From contig NZ_QYUP01000116.1 in assembly GCF_003590855.1 (NCBI RefSeq), forward strand, positions 1-49,444: a DNA stretch of 49,444 nt. The letters are read 5' to 3'. Source of the DNA: Massilia cavernae. GTDB lineage: Bacteria > Pseudomonadota > Gammaproteobacteria > Burkholderiales > Burkholderiaceae_D. The notes beneath the pieces are model-generated. The model had not been told where the DNA came from. It ran no database searches and saw only the letters and a list, made by a program, of their open reading frames with translations. The translations under genes were made by a program, and so were the position numbers. This document shows, piece after piece, positions 44,777 to 49,444 of this stretch (position 1 is the first letter of the stretch; every line of letters begins with the position of its first letter).

Positions 44777-46629
44777 CTATTCGCCGCACATGCAATGGGT
44801 GACCGCCGCGAACGGCTTGCGGCCCTCGGTCAGGTCGGCCAGCCACCCAAGGTCGCGGGTCACGCCGGCCACCGCGCCGGTTGGGATCCCGGTCGGCAGC
44901 ATGCCAAGCTTGAGCTCGATGTTCACCGCGGTGGCGGCCGACGCGCCGAACATCTGCAGGAAGCGCTCGAAGCGCGAGCTGTCCTGTTCGATGTAGGCCA
45001 CCCGGTAGTCGGCGCCAAGCTTCGCGCGCCGCGCCGCCGAAGCGATCGCGTCGTGGTAGCCGCCAAGCGTGTCGACCAGGCCGCGTTCCTGCGCCTGCAC
45101 GCCGGTCCATACCCTGCCCTGGCCCACTTCGTCGATCTTTGCCGGCGTCGTGTTGCGCGCCGCGGCGGCCTTGGTGGTGAACTCGCTGTAGATGTGGTTG
45201 ATGCTCGACTGGACCAGCTGGCCGAAGCGCGGGTCGAGCGGACGCAGTGGATTGTAGGCGTCCGCCAGCCACGTAGTGCGCACGCCGGCGGTGTGGATGC
45301 CCATCTTGCCGACCACTTTTTCCGCGGTCGGCAGGATGGCGAACACGCCGATCGAGCCGGTGATGGTGGTCGGGTCGGCGATCACTTCGTCGGACGCCAT
45401 CGAAATCCAGTAGCCGCCGGAAGCCGCCACATTGCCCATCGAAACCACCACCGGCTTGCCGGCCTTGCGCGCCAGTTCCAGCTCGCGCCGGATCAGTTCC
45501 GAGCCGTAGGCGCTGCCGCCCGGCGAGTCGACGCGCAGCACGATGGCCTTGATCTGCTCGTCCTCGCGTGCGCGGCGGATCAGGTTTGCAGTGGACACGC
45601 CGCCGATCGTGCCCGGGCTGGCGTTACCGTCGATGATGTCGCCGGAGGCGACCACCACGCCGACGCCGTCGCCGAACAGCTTGGGACGCTGGCGCGCCAG
45701 GTATTCGTTGAACGAGACCTGGCGGAAGGTTTCTTCTCCAGGTCGGGTGCGCCGCGCTTCATCATCAGCTCGCGCACTTCGTCGCGGGTTTTCAGGCCGT
45801 CGACCATTTTGGCTTGCAGCGCCAGCTTGCCGGTGTCGCCGTTCAGCGCGGTCATGGTTTCGGGCAGGGCCTGGATGGCCTTGTCGATCGCGCCGGCCGG
45901 CAGCTTGCGGTTCTTCTCGACGCTGGCGGTGTAGCTGCCCCACAGCGCGTGGTACAGGAAGGCGTCCGCTTCGGCCGCCTCTTCCGACGGGCCGTTGCCG
46001 ATGAAGGGCTCGGCGAAGCTCTTGTAGGTGCCGACCTTCATCAGGTTGACGGTGACGCCGACCTTGTCGAGCGCATCGCGGTAGTAGTTGCGGTAGCGGC
46101 CCATGCCTTCGATGAGCACCATGCCCATCGGGTGCAGGTAGACCTCGTTGGCGTGCGAGGCGATGCGGTACTGGCGCTGGTCGTAACTGCCGCCCCAGGC
46201 CACCACCGGCTTGCCGGTCGCCTTCACGCGCTCCAGCGCGCCGCCGACTTCATTGAGCATGGCCTGGCCGCCGCCTTCGAGTTCGTCGAGCATCAGCACC
46301 ACGCTGGTAATCTGCGGGTCCATGGCGGCCGCATCCAGCACGGCCAGCACATCGCGCAGCTGCACGGTGCGGCGCTCGTCGCCGCGCACGTTGGCCACCA
46401 GTGCTTCGCGCAGCGTGCCGCTGTGCTGCTCGACCAGCCTGCCCTTCAGGTCGAGCACCAGCGCGGTCTTGCTGGCGATCGGCTTGGCGCCGCCGAAGAA
46501 CACGCCCCATACCAGCAGGATGACGATCAGCAGGAACAGCAGGTTGAAGAAGGTGCGCCGGGTCGCGTCGAGCGCGGTCCAGAACATGCCGAAGCCGCGG
46601 CGCAGGTAATACATGGGCTTGAATGACAT
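44777..46629 (-). pseudogene. sppA: Signal peptide peptidase SppA, frameshifted
   Basis: Frame 1 (from ATG 46629): membrane helix TFFNLLFLLIVILLVWGVFF, catalytic lysine region NLMKVGTYKSFAEPFIGNG. Frame 2 carries the rest: catalytic serine in LRVDSPGGSAYGSELIRREL, then VVVSMGNVAASGGYWISMAS and TGSIGVFAILPTAEKVVGKM. The break is at about 45728-45740 (LEKKPSAR versus EETFRQVSFNEYL). The total of 1,853 bases is one short of 618 codons, the E. coli SppA size, so one base (probably a G of a GAGGAAGAA-type run) is missing. Intact, it would digest cleaved signal peptides in the inner membrane. A sequencing error is not excluded. Confidence 0.88.
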
Positions 46630-46718
46630 CGATACTCCAGCAAATAAGTGATTACGGTAATCCCGATAAGCACTGTAAGCGAAAACCGGGCTTCGTTGTC
46701 ATTATGTTCTCGGAAGAA

Positions 46719-48188
46719 TCAGGCCGCAACCGCGGCCGTATCGCGCCGCTCGCGGCTCGAAATGGCCCACAAGCCGGCAAACACCAATATACCGTTGACC
46801 ATCAGGAGTTCAAGTCCAAGGCGGTAGCTGCCGAGGATGTGCGCCTGATTGAACTCAAGCAAACCGCACAGGATGGGGGCACCGACCGCGATCGCCGGCA
46901 CCCAGCGGTCGTTCAGGTGGCGGCTGGTCAGGATGCCGAAGGCGAACAGGCCAAGCAGCGGGCCGTAGGTGTAGCTGGCCAGCTTCAGGATCACGATGAT
47001 CATGCTCGGGTTGTCGGCCCACTTGAAGGCCATCACCAGCAGCAGGAACAGGAAGGCGAAGCCGAGGTGGACGCGCTGGCGCCATTTCACCTTGTCCGCC
47101 TCCGACAGGTCGTCGCGGCGTTTCAGGCCCAGCAGGTCGATGCAGAAGCTCGAGGTCAGCGCGGTGATGGCGCCGTCGGCGCTGGGGAACAGGGCCGAGA
47201 TCAGCGCGATCAGGAAGATGATCTGCACCGCCGCGGGCAGCTGGCCCATGACGACCGCCGGGAATATCTTGTCGCCGGTGGCGGTGACGCCAGCCACGGG
47301 CGCGTACAGGTACAGCAGGCCGCCGAGGAACAGGAAGATCGACAGCACCACCATCAGGATCAGGGTCAGGCTCAGCAGGTTCTTTTGCGAGTCCTTCAGG
47401 GTTTTCACCGAGATCGTCTTCTGCATCATTTCCTGGTCCATGCCGGTCATCGTCAGGACGATGAAGGCGCCGGCGACGATCTGCTTGAGGAAGAAGTTCG
47501 GGCTGTCGAAGTCGGTGGTGAAGATGGTCGACAGGCCGCGCGCGTCCATGGCCGCCAGGCTCTGGCCGACCGACATGTCGAGCTGGGTCAGCAGGTAGAC
47601 CACGCAGGCCACCAGGCCAATCAGCATGCAAGTCGTCTGCAGGGTGTCGGTCCAGACGATGGTCTTGACGCCGCCTTCGTAGGTGTACATCAGGATCATG
47701 CCGAGGATGACCAGGGTGGTAAGCCAGAACGGCACGCCCAGGCTGTCGAGGATGATCGCCTGCAGGATGTTGACCACGAGGTAGAGGCGCGCGGTGGCGC
47801 CCAGCAGGCGCGAGAGGATGAAGAAGGAGGCCCCGGACTGGTAGGAGCGGCGGCCGAGGCGCACGTCCAGGTAATGGTAGATCGAGGTCAGCTTGAGCCG
47901 GTAGTACAGCGGCAGCAGGATGTAGGCCACCGCAATGTAGCCGATCACGTAGCCGATCAGGATCTGTCCGTAGCCGAAGGCGTCCGAGCCGACCGCGCCG
48001 GGCACGCTGATGAAGGTGGCGCCCGACAGCGTGGTGCCGACCATGCCGAAGGCGACCAGCATCCAGTTGGAGCTCTTGTTACCGATGTAGAAACTGTCGT
48101 TGTTGGCGTTGCGCGAGGTGGCCCAGGCCACGCCCATCAACAAGGCGAAGTAGGCAATCAGGACACAGAAAAGTAGTACCGGGGACAT
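46719..48188 (-). CDS. Sodium:solute symporter (SSS family)
   Basis: 489 residues from ATG 48188, with about thirteen membrane segments. Motifs of the family: SFYIGNKSSNWMLVAFGMVG, TTLSGATFISVPGAVG, YRLKLTSIYHYLDVRLG and ALISALFPSADGAITALTSS. It is most like the sodium/proline-pantothenate type symporters. The substrate is unknown. Intact and presumably expressed alone. The upstream side is interrupted by an ISAs1-like element beginning about 80 bp away. Confidence 0.9.
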   Translation of the reverse strand: MSPVLLFCVLIAYFALLMGVAWATSRNANNDSFYIGNKSSNWMLVAFGMVGTTLSGATFISVPGAVGSDAFGYGQILIGYVIGYIAVAYILLPLYYRLKLTSIYHYLDVRLGRRSYQSGASFFILSRLLGATARLYLVVNILQAIILDSLGVPFWLTTLVILGMILMYTYEGGVKTIVWTDTLQTTCMLIGLVACVVYLLTQLDMSVGQSLAAMDARGLSTIFTTDFDSPNFFLKQIVAGAFIVLTMTGMDQEMMQKTISVKTLKDSQKNLLSLTLILMVVLSIFLFLGGLLYLYAPVAGVTATGDKIFPAVVMGQLPAAVQIIFLIALISALFPSADGAITALTSSFCIDLLGLKRRDDLSEADKVKWRQRVHLGFAFLFLLLVMAFKWADNPSMIIVILKLASYTYGPLLGLFAFGILTSRHLNDRWVPAIAVGAPILCGLLEFNQAHILGSYRLGLELLMVNGILVFAGLWAISSRERRDTAAVAA

Positions 48189-48270
48189 AGGCGTTCCATT
48201 GCGAATTGACGAGTTCGCCAGCAATATACACCCATCCCGGCACCCGGAGGAGCGCCAGCCGCCCCCCAGC

Positions 48271-49444
48271 CAGGGCAATTGCATGAAGGCGATCTCGTTG
48301 TCATGAGCAAAGGTTGCAAGTATTGCTTGTAAACTCGCTCAGAATGGCGTTTACTCTCGATATTTGAGCGAGAAAATGGCAAACGGACCGATGTCGTTGG
48401 TGGAAGCATTCGATGAATTGCGCGATCCGCGTGCGCGGCAATGCGCATATCAACTCGACGAATTACTGTTGGCCGCGATCTGCGCCGTCATCAGTGGGGC
48501 AGAGAGCTGGACCAATGTTGTCGAATGGAGCGAGATGAAGCTCGACTGGTTGCGCCAGCACCTTCCATTTGCCAATGGCATCGCCTCGCACGACACCTTC
48601 GGACGGGTCTTTTCGCTGCTCGACGCAACGCAGTTCGAGGCATGCTTCGTGCGCTGGATGAGTTCAATGTGTCCCTCGCTGAAGGGACAGCACATTGCCA
48701 TCGATGGCAAGTGCGTACGTGGCTCGCATGATGGCAAGCAGAGTGCCATTCACCTAGTGTCGGCATGGAGCAGCGCAAGCGGTTTGACGCTGGGACAGGT
48801 CCGGACAGCCGACAAGAGTAACGAGATCACGGCGATACCGGAACTGTTGGCGACGCTGGACATCAAAGGCGCCATAATCACGATTGACGCGATGGGATGC
48901 CAGCACGACATCGCGGCCAATATCGTCGCAAGCGGCGCCGACTATGTGCTGGGCGTGAAGGACAACCAGCCCGGTCTGTCCGAAGCCGTCAAGCTGTGGT
49001 TCGATGCCGCAGATAGCGGCAAGTTGGATCGCCCGTTCTGGGATGACAGCCAGACGGAAAAAGATCACGGACGGATCGAAACCCGGCGCTGCTTGGTAAC
49101 CAACGACGTCGCCTGGCTCGGTCAGCAAAACCAGCACTGGTCCGGCCTGCAAAGCCTAATCATGATCGAATCGACGCGTGAAATTATTGGCAGAAACAGT
49201 AGCGGCAAAACCAGCGTCGAACGCCGATACTACATCAGCAGCCTGCCGGCCAAAGCGGCGCATCTCGCTCAGACCGTACGGGCACACTGGGGCATCGAAA
49301 ACTGCATGCACTGGGTTCTGGACGTCGCATTTCGCGAGGACGATTGCCGTATCCGCGTAGGCGAAGCTGCGCAAAATTTCGCCATCCTGCGTCGAATTGC
49401 TCTCAACCTACTGAAAAACGAGAAGACCACGAAGCTCGGGATCG
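48271..49444 (+). mobile_element. ISAs1-family insertion sequence (cut by window end)
   Basis: The transposase at 48376 is of the ISAs1 (H-repeat) type. The left end is probably at or near CAGGGCAATT (48271) in the gap after the symporter start, but the inverted repeat cannot be confirmed because the right end is outside the window. Confidence 0.6.
48376..49444 (+). CDS. ISAs1 family transposase (3' truncated by window)
   Basis: 356 codons are visible from ATG 48376, open to the window end. N-terminal associated domain (VEAFDELRDPRARQCAYQLD, AAICAVISGAESWTNVVEWS) and DDE core: first Asp in HIAIDGKCVRGS, second in ITIDAMGCQHDIAANIVASG, followed by YVLGVKDNQPGLSEAVK; the third acidic residue region HWGIENCMHWVLDVAFREDD is present. 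It fits an ISAs1-family element, about 370-380 residues in full. The frame is intact. Confidence 0.9.
   Translation, partial: MANGPMSLVEAFDELRDPRARQCAYQLDELLLAAICAVISGAESWTNVVEWSEMKLDWLRQHLPFANGIASHDTFGRVFSLLDATQFEACFVRWMSSMCPSLKGQHIAIDGKCVRGSHDGKQSAIHLVSAWSSASGLTLGQVRTADKSNEITAIPELLATLDIKGAIITIDAMGCQHDIAANIVASGADYVLGVKDNQPGLSEAVKLWFDAADSGKLDRPFWDDSQTEKDHGRIETRRCLVTNDVAWLGQQNQHWSGLQSLIMIESTREIIGRNSSGKTSVERRYYISSLPAKAAHLAQTVRAHWGIENCMHWVLDVAFREDDCRIRVGEAAQNFAILRRIALNLLKNEKTTKLGI

Overview
The window reads as chromosomal DNA of a GC-rich betaproteobacterium of the family Oxalobacteraceae (Massilia/Telluria-like). The reasons are the gene order dapC-dapD-pilU-arsC-like-dapE-prmB-ABC-F, the OmpR/EnvZ pair, the YqhD, S46 peptidase and TonB receptor types, and the intergenic GGGGTC(A/T)GACCCC repeats. 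This assignment is from recognition of gene content, not from a search. About 42 protein genes or gene remnants, one TPP riboswitch, two insertion sequences and several palindromic intergenic repeats can be supported. No rRNA, tRNA or CRISPR was seen.

Left part (1-11 kb): the window opens inside an unusual carB-like gene whose product carries an extra C-terminal domain resembling nucleoside 2-deoxyribosyltransferases. Its base composition is visibly less GC-rich than that of its neighbours. Then come a divergent MocR regulator and EamA exporter, a RidA-family protein, a PLP aminotransferase, a GGDEF response regulator, and the lysine/diaminopimelate genes dapC and dapD.

Middle (11-30 kb): a palindromic repeat cluster, pilU, an ArsC/YffB-like reductase, dapE, prmB, a BIME-like inverted repeat and an ABC-F ATPase. 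These are followed by CheW and FapA-like (DUF342) genes, a small repetitive secreted protein divergent from ompR-envZ, ridA preceded by a 23-codon stub, three small proteins (two secreted, one thioredoxin-like), a LysR/MFS divergent pair, a glutathione S-transferase, an SRPBCC protein, a proline-rich membrane protein and yqhD.

Right part (30-49 kb): a TPP riboswitch lies in front of a TonB-dependent receptor that faces a pnuC-like transporter and a NadR-like kinase; together they look like an outer-to-inner-membrane vitamin (probably thiamine) salvage route. Next are an S46 peptidase, a secreted cupin, an IS701-family element inserted exactly at the stop codon of a CAP-domain gene, a SET-domain methyltransferase and a serine hydrolase. 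After these lies a stretch (41.4-45.8 kb) holding a collapsed RND efflux operon, a frameshifted hydrolase tail and a frameshifted sppA. The window ends with a sodium:solute symporter and a truncated ISAs1-family transposase.

Strongest points for follow-up: the CarB fusion at the left edge, the riboswitch-receptor-PnuC-NadR locus, the cluster of lesions at 41-46 kb, and the palindromic intergenic repeats.
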